Positions 44,094 through 53,598 are shown, counted from the first letter of the stretch. The stretch: DNA of 64,000 nucleotides from Paenibacillus xylaniclasticus (GCF_004001065.1 NZ_BIML01000005.1:62001-126000); one strand, 5' to 3'. Notes: a model not told the origin generated them from the letters alone. Translations and numbers: made by a program.

Positions 44094-45104
44094 CTATTTG
44101 TAAGATGCTTTCTTCCCTCCGACGACTTTATCAAGGTTATCCAGCATAATGCCTGTCCCCTTCACGACGCAGTGCATCGGATCTTCTGCGACGAGCACCG
44201 GCACCATCAGCTCCTCCGAGAGGAGTGTGTCCAGTCCGTCAAGCAGCGCTCCCCCACCGGTTAAAATAACGCCCCGGTCGATAATGTCAGCCGACAGCTC
44301 AGGCGGCGTACGCTCAAGTACGGTCTTCGCAGCTGTAACGATCTGCATAACCGAATCCCACAGCGCTTCACGCACTTCCTCCGATCGAATCGTCACGGTC
44401 TGCGGCAGGCCGGTGACCATGTCGCGTCCGCGTATATCGATCTCACCGTCGCGGCCTTCCGAATTAACCGTACCAATCTTAATTTTGATATCCTCGCTTG
44501 TCCGCTCGCCGACAAGCAGCTTGTACTTACTTTTAATATACTTCATAATGGCGTCGTCAAACTTGTTGCCCGCCACCTTAATCGACGACGACGTCACGAT
44601 GTCGCCCATGGATAGAACGGCGATATCCGTAGTGCCTCCGCCAATATCGACCACCATATTCCCGCTAGGCTGGTAGATATCCATTCCCGCACCAATCGCC
44701 GCTGCTTTCGGCTCCTCCTCGAGGTATACCGCGCGAGCGCCGCTGCGCTCCGCCGCCTCACGGATCGCCTTCTGCTCTACGGAGGTAATGTTGGTTGGCG
44801 CACAGATCAGAATACGCGGCTTGCCGTACCAGCTGCGGCCGCCTATCCGGTCGATGAACGCTTTCAACATGATTTCCGTAATCTCGAAGTCCGCGATGAC
44901 GCCGTCCCGCAGCGGACGGATCGCTACGATGTTGCCGGGGGTACGCCCGACCATCCGATGCGCTTCATCCCCGACAGCTAATACACGCTTTGTATCACTT
45001 TCAATTGCAACTACAGACGGCTCGTCAAGGACGACACCTTTTCCTTTCACATGTATCGATACATTGGCCGTTCCCAAATCGATTCCGATATCCTTGCTGA
45101 ACAT
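44094..45104 (-). CDS. mbl: MreB-like cytoskeletal protein Mbl
   Basis: About 336 residues from MFSKDIGIDLGTANVSIHVK, with GGAGG 11 nt upstream; a longer frame opening at 45143 has no ribosome site. Actin-fold motifs: phosphate 1 (GIDLGTANV), phosphate 2 (VVDIGGGTTDIAVLS) and adenosine (LTGGGALLDGLDTLL). It assembles filaments that direct side-wall synthesis. The symbol rests on the spoIIID-mbl-flhO-flhP order; MreB itself would sit with mreCD. Confidence 0.94.
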   Translation of the reverse strand: MFSKDIGIDLGTANVSIHVKGKGVVLDEPSVVAIESDTKRVLAVGDEAHRMVGRTPGNIVAIRPLRDGVIADFEITEIMLKAFIDRIGGRSWYGKPRILICAPTNITSVEQKAIREAAERSGARAVYLEEEPKAAAIGAGMDIYQPSGNMVVDIGGGTTDIAVLSMGDIVTSSSIKVAGNKFDDAIMKYIKSKYKLLVGERTSEDIKIKIGTVNSEGRDGEIDIRGRDMVTGLPQTVTIRSEEVREALWDSVMQIVTAAKTVLERTPPELSADIIDRGVILTGGGALLDGLDTLLSEELMVPVLVAEDPMHCVVKGTGIMLDNLDKVVGGKKASYK

Positions 45105-45241
45105 AAGGCGAGAGTCCTCCAACGAATAAAGAATATATTGCAACGATCGCGTAAGCCCTGAATTTCCCAGAGACTTCTTACGATTTATTATTCGCTGAAA
45201 TTCTCGAAATCCCTCTATTTTTGTAGAAATTTTTATTTCGA

Positions 45242-45526
45242 TCAGCTTTTCGAAGCGGCGAACACCTCACGCTTCTTGCTGTTCTTTTTATACTTGATTT
45301 TGGTCGCCTCTCCTCCCCTCAAGTGCCGGATCGACTTATGGTATTCGAGAATGTGCTTCACCTGATCCGCCAGGTCGGGATTGATCTCAGGCAACCGCTC
45401 GGTCAAATCCTTGTGAACCGTGCTCTTCGAGACCCCGAACTCTTTGGCGATTGTCCGAACCGTGTGCTTCGTTTCCACGATGCAGCGGCCTATTTTAATG
45501 GTTCGCTCTTTGATGTAATCGTGCAC
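45242..45526 (-). CDS. spoIIID: Sporulation transcription factor SpoIIID
   Basis: A 94-residue DNA-binding protein: MHDYIKERTIKIGRCIVETK, then the helix-turn-helix TVRTIAKEFGVSKSTVHKDLTERL and a basic C-terminal region (ATKIKYKKNSKK). It controls many mother-cell genes under sigma-E and sigma-K. GGGAGGCGGG precedes the ATG. A sigma-E-like promoter lies directly upstream. Length and position before mbl match B. subtilis. Confidence 0.97.
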   Translation of the reverse strand: MHDYIKERTIKIGRCIVETKHTVRTIAKEFGVSKSTVHKDLTERLPEINPDLADQVKHILEYHKSIRHLRGGEATKIKYKKNSKKREVFAASKS

Positions 45527-45559
45527 GTTCCCGCCTCCCTACTCGAGATAGTTTGGTAC

Positions 45560-45587
45560 ATTATATGAGGGGGGCGGTTATATATTC
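45560..45587 (-). promoter_or_regulatory. Candidate sigma-E promoter of spoIIID
   Basis: On the minus strand GAATATA (45581-45587), a 13-nt spacer and CATATAAT (45560-45567; 7/8 to the sigma-E -10 CATACAnT pattern). spoIIID is sigma-E-dependent in B. subtilis. Confidence 0.6.
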
Positions 45588-45671
45588 TTTAAGGCCAAGC
45601 GTGACAAGCCGCAATAGCCAATTATTTTCAATATTTCGTATTTAGAGCAGGACTAACGTCCCACTAAGCAG

Positions 45672-45706
45672 CAAAACGCCCGCTCTTCATAAGAAGCAGC
45701 GGACGT
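45672..45706 (-). terminator. Intrinsic terminator of spoIIQ
   Basis: A stem of about 12 bp with a bulge (45676-45688 / 45693-45706) is followed on the minus strand by TTTGC. It lies 11 bp after the spoIIQ stop. Confidence 0.75.
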
Positions 45707-45716
45707 TTCAGGTGAC

Positions 45717-46436
45717 TTATTTTTTGATCAAATCGTTCGGATTAAGCACTTTACCGTTCTGGCGGGCTTCGAAGTGAAGGTGAATGCCTTCATCCTTCTC
45801 CAGATCATTGCGACCGGCTTTGGCGATGACTGTACCTTGCCGGACCTCGTCGCCTTCTTTGACGCTTATGTCGCTAAGGCTTTGGTAAATCGTCACCAGA
45901 CCGTCGCCATGTGAGATCTCGATGGAGTCTCCGTTCGTCGGATGACCCTTCTCGACATGTGTTACCTTGCCGCTTAATGCTGCCAGTACATCAAACGTCG
46001 TATTGTCCGGCTTCGCCAGATCAAGGCCGACATGCGGCGCGAACGTGGACGTATTCGCCTGCAGCACCATGGAAGCTTGCTTCTCCTCTGCCGTGCCGTT
46101 AGCATCGTAATATTGGAGAGCCACTTCCATCTTGCTAAAATCGACGACAGGCCACTGCATTTCCTCGCCTTCTGTCATAACGGCAATCGTATCGTCTTGC
46201 GGCTTCGTCACGTCTTCACCTTGACTGACTTCCGTTTCGGGCGCTGTCGTCGATTGATCTTGCTGCTCTCCCCGATAGAGCCACATTAAGGTTACGATAA
46301 TTGCCGCCGCTACCATGAAAGCCGCCGGTGTCACCCATTTGTTGGCGAGCAGTCTGCGTAAGCCTTTCGATTTGGCCGATGGACCTCCCGGAATAGTTTT
46401 GGGAGCTTCTTTCGGCTTGTTGTTCTGATCATTCAT
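45717..46436 (-). CDS. spoIIQ: Stage II sporulation protein SpoIIQ (LytM/M23 family)
   Basis: 239 residues: a cytoplasmic N-terminus, one membrane segment (KWVTPAAFMVAAAIIVTLMWLY, residues about 31-50), a linker and a C-terminal LytM domain (residues about 125-235). The M23 zinc ligands look intact: HVGLD (HxxxD) and IHLHFE (HxH). The usual YxHLS histidine is replaced (IYQSLSDISV). SpoIIQ is made in the forespore and pairs with SpoIIIAH across the engulfing membranes. A sigma-F-type promoter sits just upstream. Position between spoIID and spoIIID fits. Confidence 0.93.
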   Translation of the reverse strand: MNDQNNKPKEAPKTIPGGPSAKSKGLRRLLANKWVTPAAFMVAAAIIVTLMWLYRGEQQDQSTTAPETEVSQGEDVTKPQDDTIAVMTEGEEMQWPVVDFSKMEVALQYYDANGTAEEKQASMVLQANTSTFAPHVGLDLAKPDNTTFDVLAALSGKVTHVEKGHPTNGDSIEISHGDGLVTIYQSLSDISVKEGDEVRQGTVIAKAGRNDLEKDEGIHLHFEARQNGKVLNPNDLIKK

Positions 46437-46456
46437 TGTCGATCACCTCATCAGCC

Positions 46457-46484
46457 ATTGTTGCCAGAACCATACGGTTTATAC
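46457..46484 (-). promoter_or_regulatory. Candidate sigma-F promoter of spoIIQ
   Basis: On the minus strand GTATA (46480-46484), a 14-nt spacer and GGCAACAAT (46457-46465), a full match to the sigma-F -10 pattern GGnnAnAnT. Transcription would start a few bases before the ribosome site GAGGTGAT. Confidence 0.65.
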
Positions 46485-46545
46485 GTGAGGTGACGCTATT
46501 TTCATAAATTTTGAGATTCGCACTGTATCAAGCCCTGAGGCGACA

Positions 46546-47829
46546 TTATGAATCTTCAATATCCAGTAGCTTATAAGCTTGTTCTACCTTAACGCCGGTA
46601 TAATAGTGAAGCAAAATTTGCTTGGCCGTCGCTCCTTCCTTAGCCATCCCGTTCGCCCCCCACTGGCTCATTCCGATACCGTGGCCGAAGCCGTACGTTG
46701 TAATTTCAGCCTTACCGTCATTAATGGTCCATTCAAAATGCGAGGAGGCAAGCTCCAGCTTTTCTCTCACCTGACGTCCCGTGAACGTCTCGCCTCCGAT
46801 AACAATCTCCTTGATCCGATGCCCTTGCGTCGTCTCTAATATACGAGGGGGCTTGCCGTCGTCCTTCACGCCTAACCGTCGATACAGCTCCTTCTCGCTC
46901 ATCCACACCGTTTGCTTATATCGAGGAGACACCTGCTCATCCCATGGACTAGCTACGCTGTGCAAATACGGCAGCGACAGCTGCCAATATTCATCCGCGT
47001 TTTCCGTATAGCCATTGCTGGTGGAAAAAAAGGCGGCTTCTATCGGCATCCCATCATACGTCAGCACCATTCCTTTCGTTTCCTGCACCGCCCGTTCCAG
47101 CTTGCCCAGCGCCTCACCCCGCTCCTTGCCCGCCGGCCATTTGTCGATCAGCTCCTTCAGCGGAATGTACACCTGATGAACCACCGTATCGGTCACATCC
47201 GCCTTACCGTCCGGCACCCCGCTTTTGTCATCCAATGCAAGACGCCGAACAATGTAGGTCCGTGCAGCAATAGCCTGCGCTTTAAGCGCTTCAAGCTCGA
47301 AATCAATCGGCATCTCACCGGCCAGCACTCCCCGAACATAAAGCTCAAGCGGTACCGTTTCTACGCGTCCGGTCTCAGTCAAATATATGCGCACCCGCAC
47401 CTTGTCCAACCCGTTGTACGACTTATCCACAGCGGGCGCCGCAGCAGCCTCCGCTTTCCCGGCTCCCGGCTTCCTAACAGTCGACTCTTGCCCGCCGACC
47501 GCAGATACCTTCTCCAAATTACGGGCTAACTGCTCCATCGTATCTTCATTTAATGAAGCTCCGGCAGCCTTCTCCTTATTCGCTTTATCCACCATATTCA
47601 GTCCGGATACAGCCCTCGTCTGCGGCGCACGATGATCTATAGCAGTTAGCAGCTTATCATCCTGGTCGATGATCTCGCCGTCAGCCTGAATCAGCACGAT
47701 CACAGTTCCAATGATGATGCCGGCAGCGAAAGCGCACCACCATAACAGCCCTCCCCATAACCATGCATTCGTCCGTCTCCGCGCCTGTCTTCTACGACTT
47801 GTCCGCCAATCCCGCAGCCAATCTATCAT
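46546..47829 (-). CDS. spoIID: Stage II sporulation protein SpoIID (lytic transglycosylase)
   Basis: 427 residues. An N-terminal membrane anchor (LWWCAFAAGIIIGTVIVLI, residues about 29-48) follows a basic stretch. A variable linker of about 90 residues leads to the SpoIID domain (about 150-420): YVRGVLAGEMPIDFELEALK (with the conserved catalytic Glu region), AQAIAARTYIVRRL, FFSTSNGYTENADEYW, and GFGHGIGMSQWGANGMAKEG near the C-terminus. The enzyme cleaves denuded glycan during engulfment. It lies between murA and spoIIQ. No clear terminator follows, so readthrough into spoIIQ is possible. Confidence 0.94.
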   Translation of the reverse strand: MIDWLRDWRTSRRRQARRRTNAWLWGGLLWWCAFAAGIIIGTVIVLIQADGEIIDQDDKLLTAIDHRAPQTRAVSGLNMVDKANKEKAAGASLNEDTMEQLARNLEKVSAVGGQESTVRKPGAGKAEAAAAPAVDKSYNGLDKVRVRIYLTETGRVETVPLELYVRGVLAGEMPIDFELEALKAQAIAARTYIVRRLALDDKSGVPDGKADVTDTVVHQVYIPLKELIDKWPAGKERGEALGKLERAVQETKGMVLTYDGMPIEAAFFSTSNGYTENADEYWQLSLPYLHSVASPWDEQVSPRYKQTVWMSEKELYRRLGVKDDGKPPRILETTQGHRIKEIVIGGETFTGRQVREKLELASSHFEWTINDGKAEITTYGFGHGIGMSQWGANGMAKEGATAKQILLHYYTGVKVEQAYKLLDIEDS

Positions 47830-47865
47830 ATCCCTCTTCCTCTCTATGTGTGCATGTGGAAGACA

Positions 47866-47890
47866 AAAGCCCGCGCACGGGCGCGGACTC
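47866..47890 (-). terminator. GC-rich hairpin before spoIID
   Basis: A GC-rich stem (AGTCCGCGC pairing with GCGCGGGCT, one mismatch, loop CCGT) is followed on the minus strand by TTTGTC. It lies about 40 bp before the spoIID start and, with the hairpin at 48007-48036, makes two terminator-like signals in the murA-spoIID gap. Confidence 0.5.
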
Positions 47891-48006
47891 TTCTTGTCCC
47901 TATAGCACTACTATATGAACGGAAATGATAGGCTAGAAGATCCCTGGTCAAAAAAATACAGCGGATACGCCGACTCATCACGCAAGGAGCCCCGCTAATC
48001 CAAATA

Positions 48007-48036
48007 AAGACGAAGCCGATATACCGGCTCCGTCTT
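48007..48036 (-). terminator. Intrinsic terminator of murA
   Basis: A 12-bp stem with one G-U pair (48007-48018 / 48025-48036) is followed on the minus strand by TATTTGG, 15 bp after the murA stop. Confidence 0.7.
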
Positions 48037-48050
48037 CATTATTCCCCATA

Positions 48051-49424
48051 TTAAGCCCAGGTTGGCTGTACGTTGCGAACGATGACTTCCTTCTCTCGCT
48101 TGAACGCCACCGTCTCAACGACGCTGCTTGCTGGTGAAGGCTCCTGTACGGACATCGGGGCAGGGACAGCTTCCACACGCTCAATGCTGGCGCCGAGCGC
48201 AGCAAGCTTGCCGACGATGTTCACGTAGCCTCTGTCAATATGATGCGTGCCCGAAATTTCCGATTCGCCGTTCGCTGCGAGCGCTGCGCATATAAGCGCT
48301 GCACCTGCACGAAGATCCGTTGCCATCACTTTCGCACCATTCAACTGCACGCCGCCGTTAATAATTGCGGAACGGCCGTCCACTTTAATCTGTGCGTTCA
48401 TTTTGGCAAACTCCTCTACGTGCATGAAGCGATTCTCGAATATCGTCTCCGTCACAACACTTGTTCCCTCTGATGTAAGCAACAGCGACATCATCTGCGA
48501 CTGCATATCGGTCGGGAAGCCTGGATATGGCAGCGTCTTAACGTCTACTGCCTTCAAGCGCTTGTCAGCAATAACACGCAATCCGTTGTCAATCTCCATT
48601 ACCGTTACGCCCATCTCTTGCAGCTTCGAAATAACAGGCGCCAAATGATCCGCAATGGCACCTTCAACAACGACATCGCCGCCTGTAATCGCCGCTGCGA
48701 TCATATAAGTACCCGCTTCCACGCGGTCAGGAATGACCGTATGGCGTACGCCCTTCAGCGCTTCAACGCCTTCAATCCGAATCATATCCGTACCTGCTCC
48801 GCGAATTCGAGCGCCCATTGCGTTTAAGTAGTTAGCGAGATCGACGATCTCCGGCTCCTTCGCCGCATTCTCGATCGTCGTAGTTCCATCGGCAAGCGCT
48901 GCTGCCATCATAATATTCTCTGTTGCACCGACGCTCGCGACGTCCAGATACACCTTCGAGCCTTTCAAACGCCCGTTCACTGTCGCATCGATAAAGCCCT
49001 GTCCCAGTGCAATATCGACTCCCATCGCTTCAAAGCCTTTCAAATGCTGGTCAATTGCCCGCATGCCGATCGCACAGCCGCCCGGCAGCGATATCTTCAC
49101 CCGTCCCGTGCGGGCAAGCAGCGGCCCCATGACTAGAATCGAGGCGCGCATCTTGCGCACCAATTCGTATGGCGGCTCGTATACCGCTAATCGGTTTGCG
49201 CGAATGCTCATCGTCTCTTGTCCGTGCGAGACTTCCGCTCCCAGTGATGCAATAACTTCCCGTATCGTTAACACGTCGTCCAAGAGAGGCACATCGGCTA
49301 TAACGCTCTCCCCTTCACTTGCAAGCAAAGACGCCGCCAAGATAGGAAGTACTGCGTTTTTCGCACCATCAATCCGGACCGTACCTGATAGCCGCTGGCC
49401 TCCGCGGACGATAATTTTGCTCAT
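48051..49424 (-). CDS. murA: UDP-N-acetylglucosamine 1-carboxyvinyltransferase MurA
   Basis: 457 residues. Conserved parts: [19 protein letters not shown] (catalytic Lys near residue 22), [20 protein letters not shown] (active-site Cys near 117), the middle [14 protein letters not shown] and the C-terminal [19 protein letters not shown]. The enzyme adds enolpyruvate from PEP to UDP-GlcNAc, the first committed peptidoglycan step. The protein runs about 35 residues past the usual end ([18 protein letters not shown]), a Ser/Pro-rich then basic tail. GGAGGG precedes the ATG. Order murA-spoIID-spoIIQ fits Bacillus. Confidence 0.96.
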   Translation of the reverse strand: MSKIIVRGGQRLSGTVRIDGAKNAVLPILAASLLASEGESVIADVPLLDDVLTIREVIASLGAEVSHGQETMSIRANRLAVYEPPYELVRKMRASILVMGPLLARTGRVKISLPGGCAIGMRAIDQHLKGFEAMGVDIALGQGFIDATVNGRLKGSKVYLDVASVGATENIMMAAALADGTTTIENAAKEPEIVDLANYLNAMGARIRGAGTDMIRIEGVEALKGVRHTVIPDRVEAGTYMIAAAITGGDVVVEGAIADHLAPVISKLQEMGVTVMEIDNGLRVIADKRLKAVDVKTLPYPGFPTDMQSQMMSLLLTSEGTSVVTETIFENRFMHVEEFAKMNAQIKVDGRSAIINGGVQLNGAKVMATDLRAGAALICAALAANGESEISGTHHIDRGYVNIVGKLAALGASIERVEAVPAPMSVQEPSPASSVVETVAFKREKEVIVRNVQPTWA

Positions 49425-49868
49425 TTATGCTTTCCCTCCGCACGCTGCAAAATATGTTCCCTGCCGCTTCATGACTATTATAAAGGTTAAAACTGCGTAT
49501 TGGACTTCAATCATGACTGCGAATAACGGCAGTTGCGCTTCCCATGCATCGCCCGGAAAACGTGATAACTTGCCGATCTAGAAATTACTGATTATTCCAA
49601 TTATGTTGCCCGATAGTCATTTGCTCCAACCTTCATCATACCATTCTCCAACACCAATCGACAAGGGCTATTTTCATAAACACCTGCATTCGAGCTTGGC
49701 CGGGCAGGGAATAGAAATTCCCATAACCCCGCGGTTTTCCGGTCATGAGCTTGGAGATTGAAGCCGTCCGCCGGCACTGTCTTTCGACAACCGTTTTCAT
49801 ACCATTCGGAGCGGCCTCCTTTTTTCGTTCCGTCATATGCTACCCATTATTGACAAGTTTCGATTACG
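49425..49868 (-). other. Gap between DUF1146 gene and murA
   Basis: No convincing gene. The interval holds a candidate murA promoter (49635-49664), which implies a leader of about 200 nt, and a second TATAAT at 49477-49482 without a good -35. A 66-codon frame (49636-49836) exists but has no family resemblance or good ribosome site. Confidence 0.5.
49635..49664 (-). promoter_or_regulatory. Candidate sigma-A promoter of murA
   Basis: On the minus strand TTGTCG (49659-49664; 4/6), an 18-nt spacer and TATGAT (49635-49640; 5/6). Confidence 0.45.
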
Positions 49869-50120
49869 TTATTCGACAAACCCGCTCAACATCCTCGTCC
49901 ACTCAAAATAATCCAAAATGAACGACGCGAAGGAATGACCAATAACGACGGCAAGCACGATTAACAGCAGACGTGCCTTAGGAGCACGGGGATGTCTAAG
50001 AAATGCATCCAGCTTCAGCTCCTGCAGTACCGTCCAAGCCAAAATAATGCTTAACAGAACGACAACAATGGATAATAACCCATTAACTGCGTAGTTTAAT
50101 TCTATATCTTCCATATTCAT
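49869..50120 (-). CDS. DUF1146 family membrane protein (YwzB-like)
   Basis: An 83-residue protein with two membrane segments (AVNGLLSIVVVLLSIILAW and LLLIVLAVVIGHSFASFIL), separated by a short basic loop (LDAFLRHPRAPKAR), and the C-terminal DYFEWTRMLSGF. Pattern and location upstream of murA match B. subtilis ywzB (DUF1146). Function unknown. It starts 21 bp after the SLH-subtilase stop. Confidence 0.85.
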   Translation of the reverse strand: MNMEDIELNYAVNGLLSIVVVLLSIILAWTVLQELKLDAFLRHPRAPKARLLLIVLAVVIGHSFASFILDYFEWTRMLSGFVE

Positions 50121-50141
50121 CGGAATATTTCCCTTCGTACA

Positions 50142-53100
50142 TTAGATGGAACTTAAAATCCGGTACAACAGCGCAGCAAATTCAGCACGGCTTGCTGATC
50201 GGTCCGGCTCAAATCTGCCTCCCTCGTAGGTGCCGAGCCAGCCTCTCTGCTTCATAGCTGTCAACATCGGCGCAGCCCAATTCGACGCAGCAACGTCTTC
50301 ATAAGGCGACGAAGAACGAATCGGACTCAATCCTGCAGCCTTCCCTAATGTGACCGCCATTTCCGCACGGGTCATAAGCCTCTCCGGTCTAAACGTTCCA
50401 TCTGGGTAGCCGCTGAGATAACCTGCTCCTGCTGATAGAATAATGGACTTATAAGCCCAGTGCCGCGAGGATACATCACGGAAGGACAGACCGGCTGTCG
50501 AAGAAGCAGGGGAGAACGCTCGTACCAGCATCGCGGCGCCTTCTGCACGGGTCACAGCTCCGTCCGGCTCGAACCGGTAATTCGCATAACCGGATACAAT
50601 GCCTTTCTTGGCCAAAGCTGCAATTGCTTCTTCAGCCCAGTGTCCATTAATATCCCGATAGCCCGACTTAAGCGATTCTATGTTCACCGTGAAGTGGTAG
50701 TACTGTTGATCGAACGGCGCATCAGCTGTCAGTCTCATGTAGTACAAACCAGCTTCCAGGCGGAAGCCAGCATGGATACGTGATCGGCCCTCCTCAGACC
50801 GGGTCGCCCGTACAAGCTGCTGCTTCTTATCGTAGATTTGGATCGTCATTGACCTGCCCGACGGAATCCCATTCAAATCAACAATCGCAAACGAAATATC
50901 GCTTAGCCGGATCTGAAACCAATCCTCGTCATTCTTGCTGCTGATAACGCCCAAATATTCCGTACCCGCACGAAGAGAAGTTGAAGCATACGATTTGTCA
51001 TTCGGCTCATTCGGATCATCGTACTTAGTTACAACCTCCATCCGAAGGGTGTACAGCCCCGTTACAGCGCTTGCGTCTACAGCTGCTGCATTATGTACCC
51101 GGATTAAATACTTTCCGGGCGTGACAGTAATGAGCGGCGACTGTTCCGGCTCCCCGTCTCCATTGTCGTCATAGGTTACAAGCTTCTGACCTTCGCGCTG
51201 CACAGCAATGCTCGGGTCAATTCGCACCGTATCTGTGAACATTTTCAGCCGGAGTGTGCCGCTTCGCTTAAATTCCACCGCATACCAGTCACGATCGCCC
51301 TGCTTGCTGAACGTTCCCTGTATGACCTGCGAACGAGGCTGCAGCGGAGCCGCCTCGTTAGATTTATCGTTGTTCTCATAGTCGTCCGAATAAATATGAT
51401 AATCAGCCGTCAACAAGTAAGGCAGCTTATCCGTTCGTTCACGATCATATAACCGCACTTGAACATAATTTTTCCCCTTCTTCACATCCCACTCCATCGT
51501 CGAGTTGACCAGCTTCGCATCCTGTGTGCTTATAGCTTTGTTCCCCGCGTACATGGTCAATCGCACGGGCGGCATTGCTGTTCCCGGTTCGTTCAAGCCT
51601 TGCAACTGAAGCGTTATCGAACCGTCATAAGGAGCATCAATCACATACCAGTCGATGTCTGTTCCGCCGGTCAGCCGAGCTGCAATTTGAGTCTCGATCG
51701 GAAAATAAGCTGCACGGTCCCGAGCATCGTTCGGCTCGTATGCATCCGGCTTCAAGCTAGCCGTTACAGCAGCGCCGATCTGCAGCAGTCCATAGCCCGA
51801 CGCCTCGTCCACCCCTGCAGGACCGATATCCTTAGCCGTCTGACGCAGCAGCGCCCGAACCTCATAAGGCTTATAATTCGGATGCTGTGCAAGCACAAGA
51901 GCGGCAGCGGCCGCCGCCTGTGGGGCAGCCAATGAGGTACCTTCCTCCCTCTTATAGCCACCGCCCATCGCAGTCGTATAAACGTTCCAAGGCGCAGCAA
52001 GATCAACCTCTGGACCCGGATTGGAACGAGGCTCAGGCTTACCGTTTTCCGTCACGCCTCCTACCGCAAGCACCGTCGGATAAGCTGCCGGATATTTAAC
52101 GGCGGCACGACTGCCAAGCAGTGTGCCGTCGTTACCAGTTGCCGCTACGAGCAGTACTCCCTTGCTTTCTGCATACTGTACCACATCCTGCATATATGGC
52201 GAATAGCGATAAAGCCCGACGGACAGCACAACAATACGGGCCCCGTTGCGAACAGCGTACAGTATCGCCTCGCCCAGCTTGCTCTCATCACCCGAGCCAT
52301 CCTCATCTAGCGCTTTTATCGGCATAATACGCGCTTTCCATAGCAATCCGGCAATCCCGATACCATTATTTCCTGATGCGGCCAGCACACCCGCCACGCT
52401 TGTACCGTGCCCATTGTCGTCGATCGGCAGCTGCCCGGGATGAATCAAATTGGCCCCTTCAACCAAATTGTTCTTCAAATCCGGATGATCCCAATCCACG
52501 CCTGTGTCGACTAGAGCGATCGTTATATCAGTCTGACTGTTCACTTTCTTCCAAGCGCTCTTGGCTCCAATTAGGTTCAAATATGTCTGCTTCTCCAAAT
52601 AAGGATCGTTCGCCTGACCGGCAGCGGCGGCCCTTGCTTTCGATTCCGCCTGTGATGCCATCACCGATTCGTTAGCTGACGCACTTACTAATCTGTCTAC
52701 AGATTCAGCCTTAGATGCGGCCACAATTGAGGATGAAGACGAAGCCGGCGAGACGAATGATAGCGCTTGTACCTTCTCATTCGGATGCACGTACTCTATG
52801 CAGTCGTCCGCTAGTAGACGATCAAGCCATTGCTGCTCCGATTGATCTTCACCATCGAAGGCGACGACGTCTACAGCTGTTTCAGCCTGCCGCGCAATTA
52901 ACCGCGTTGCTGCTGGCATTGTGTCAGGCGGAGCCGATTTCCATTTCAGCAGCCAGCTTGATCCTGCACGTGCATTCCCCTGCAGTAAGGAACTGTCTGC
53001 CGCTTGATCGAACTCCTCGGACAATTCGTAAACAGACGGAGCCCGCGCATTCAAAGGCGACGAATAAGCCGCGATGTAGTCCATTGTACTGCTCCATAAC

Positions 53101-53201
53101 AGTACAGAGGACAACAGCAGCCACAAAGCCTTGCCCGTCAGCAAACTTCTTAACATAGCGTGCAAATACAGAATGCTTCGATTGCTTGAATAATATTTCA
53201 T
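50142..53201 (-). CDS. SLH-anchored subtilisin-like serine protease (S8)
   Basis: 1019 residues. An N-terminal signal segment (GKALWLLLSSVLLWSSTM) is followed by a propeptide-like region (residues about 60-200) and the S8 domain with Asp in ALVDTGVDWDHPDL (near 231), His in DNGHGTSVAGVLAA (near 264), the oxyanion Asn in VAATGNDGT and Ser in EGTSLAAPQAAAAAALV (near 421). Three beta-rich PPC-like domains (DAYEPNDARDRAAYF; DYENNDKSNEAAPL; DDPNEPNDKSYAST) lie between about 480 and 800. The C-terminus has three SLH domains (YRDINGHWAEEAIAALAKKG; FRDVSSRHWAYKSIILSAG; YEDVAASNWAAPMLTAMK). It is a likely surface protease held on the wall polymer. It sits between nuoN and DUF1146, interrupting an otherwise conserved neighbourhood. 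Confidence 0.94.
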   Translation of the reverse strand: MKYYSSNRSILYLHAMLRSLLTGKALWLLLSSVLLWSSTMDYIAAYSSPLNARAPSVYELSEEFDQAADSSLLQGNARAGSSWLLKWKSAPPDTMPAATRLIARQAETAVDVVAFDGEDQSEQQWLDRLLADDCIEYVHPNEKVQALSFVSPASSSSSIVAASKAESVDRLVSASANESVMASQAESKARAAAAGQANDPYLEKQTYLNLIGAKSAWKKVNSQTDITIALVDTGVDWDHPDLKNNLVEGANLIHPGQLPIDDNGHGTSVAGVLAASGNNGIGIAGLLWKARIMPIKALDEDGSGDESKLGEAILYAVRNGARIVVLSVGLYRYSPYMQDVVQYAESKGVLLVAATGNDGTLLGSRAAVKYPAAYPTVLAVGGVTENGKPEPRSNPGPEVDLAAPWNVYTTAMGGGYKREEGTSLAAPQAAAAAALVLAQHPNYKPYEVRALLRQTAKDIGPAGVDEASGYGLLQIGAAVTASLKPDAYEPNDARDRAAYFPIETQIAARLTGGTDIDWYVIDAPYDGSITLQLQGLNEPGTAMPPVRLTMYAGNKAISTQDAKLVNSTMEWDVKKGKNYVQVRLYDRERTDKLPYLLTADYHIYSDDYENNDKSNEAAPLQPRSQVIQGTFSKQGDRDWYAVEFKRSGTLRLKMFTDTVRIDPSIAVQREGQKLVTYDDNGDGEPEQSPLITVTPGKYLIRVHNAAAVDASAVTGLYTLRMEVVTKYDDPNEPNDKSYASTSLRAGTEYLGVISSKNDEDWFQIRLSDISFAIVDLNGIPSGRSMTIQIYDKKQQLVRATRSEEGRSRIHAGFRLEAGLYYMRLTADAPFDQQYYHFTVNIESLKSGYRDINGHWAEEAIAALAKKGIVSGYANYRFEPDGAVTRAEGAAMLVRAFSPASSTAGLSFRDVSSRHWAYKSIILSAGAGYLSGYPDGTFRPERLMTRAEMAVTLGKAAGLSPIRSSSPYEDVAASNWAAPMLTAMKQRGWLGTYEGGRFEPDRSASRAEFAALLYRILSSI

Positions 53202-53542
53202 GTAACCTCGTCCTAGCCCGAGTCCTTAGTAACTGAGACTCCTGTATCGTTATGCACATATTAACGTATTTACCTTACAATAGTTTCGATTTTCATCCCA
53301 CAAACTCCTTGCAGCTGCAGAGATAATTCCAGTCTGTCACAGGCAGCAGCTCTTCGCTTGCGCCTATGCTCCTTCCAGCCTCCGGACGGCGTATCTCTAT
53401 AGTCTTGCGCAGCACACGCCCTCGACTCCCCTCTACTATTCGTTCATGGCCTCGCTAGACGCGAATGCTTACTACTATCCATATGGCAGATGCCCCGTCC
53501 ATATCAATAAATATGTGTAAGTTTGTCCTTCAGAACATAAAA
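53202..53542 (-). other. Upstream region of the subtilase gene
   Basis: No gene is supported. Transcription of the subtilase must begin here because the nuo terminator (53543-53580) lies upstream, but I could not find a convincing -35/-10 pair by eye. Confidence 0.4.
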
Positions 53543-53580
53543 TGCCTGTCTGAACAGCAGTGCTGCCGTTCGGACAGGCA
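53543..53580 (-). terminator. Intrinsic terminator of the nuo operon
   Basis: A long stem of about 18 bp with few mismatches (53543-53560 / 53563-53580) is followed on the minus strand by TTTTATG, 18 bp after the nuoN stop. Confidence 0.88.
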
Positions 53581-53598
53581 GAGAACCGATCATGAATG

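Noticed and set aside
47830-48006. Sigma-E promoter before spoIID
   Set aside because: CATATAGT resembles a -10, but no suitable -35 lies at the right distance; not reported as a feature.
49636-49836. 66-codon minus-strand frame between DUF1146 and murA
   Set aside because: No good ribosome site, odd composition, no recognisable family, and it overlaps the candidate murA promoter.
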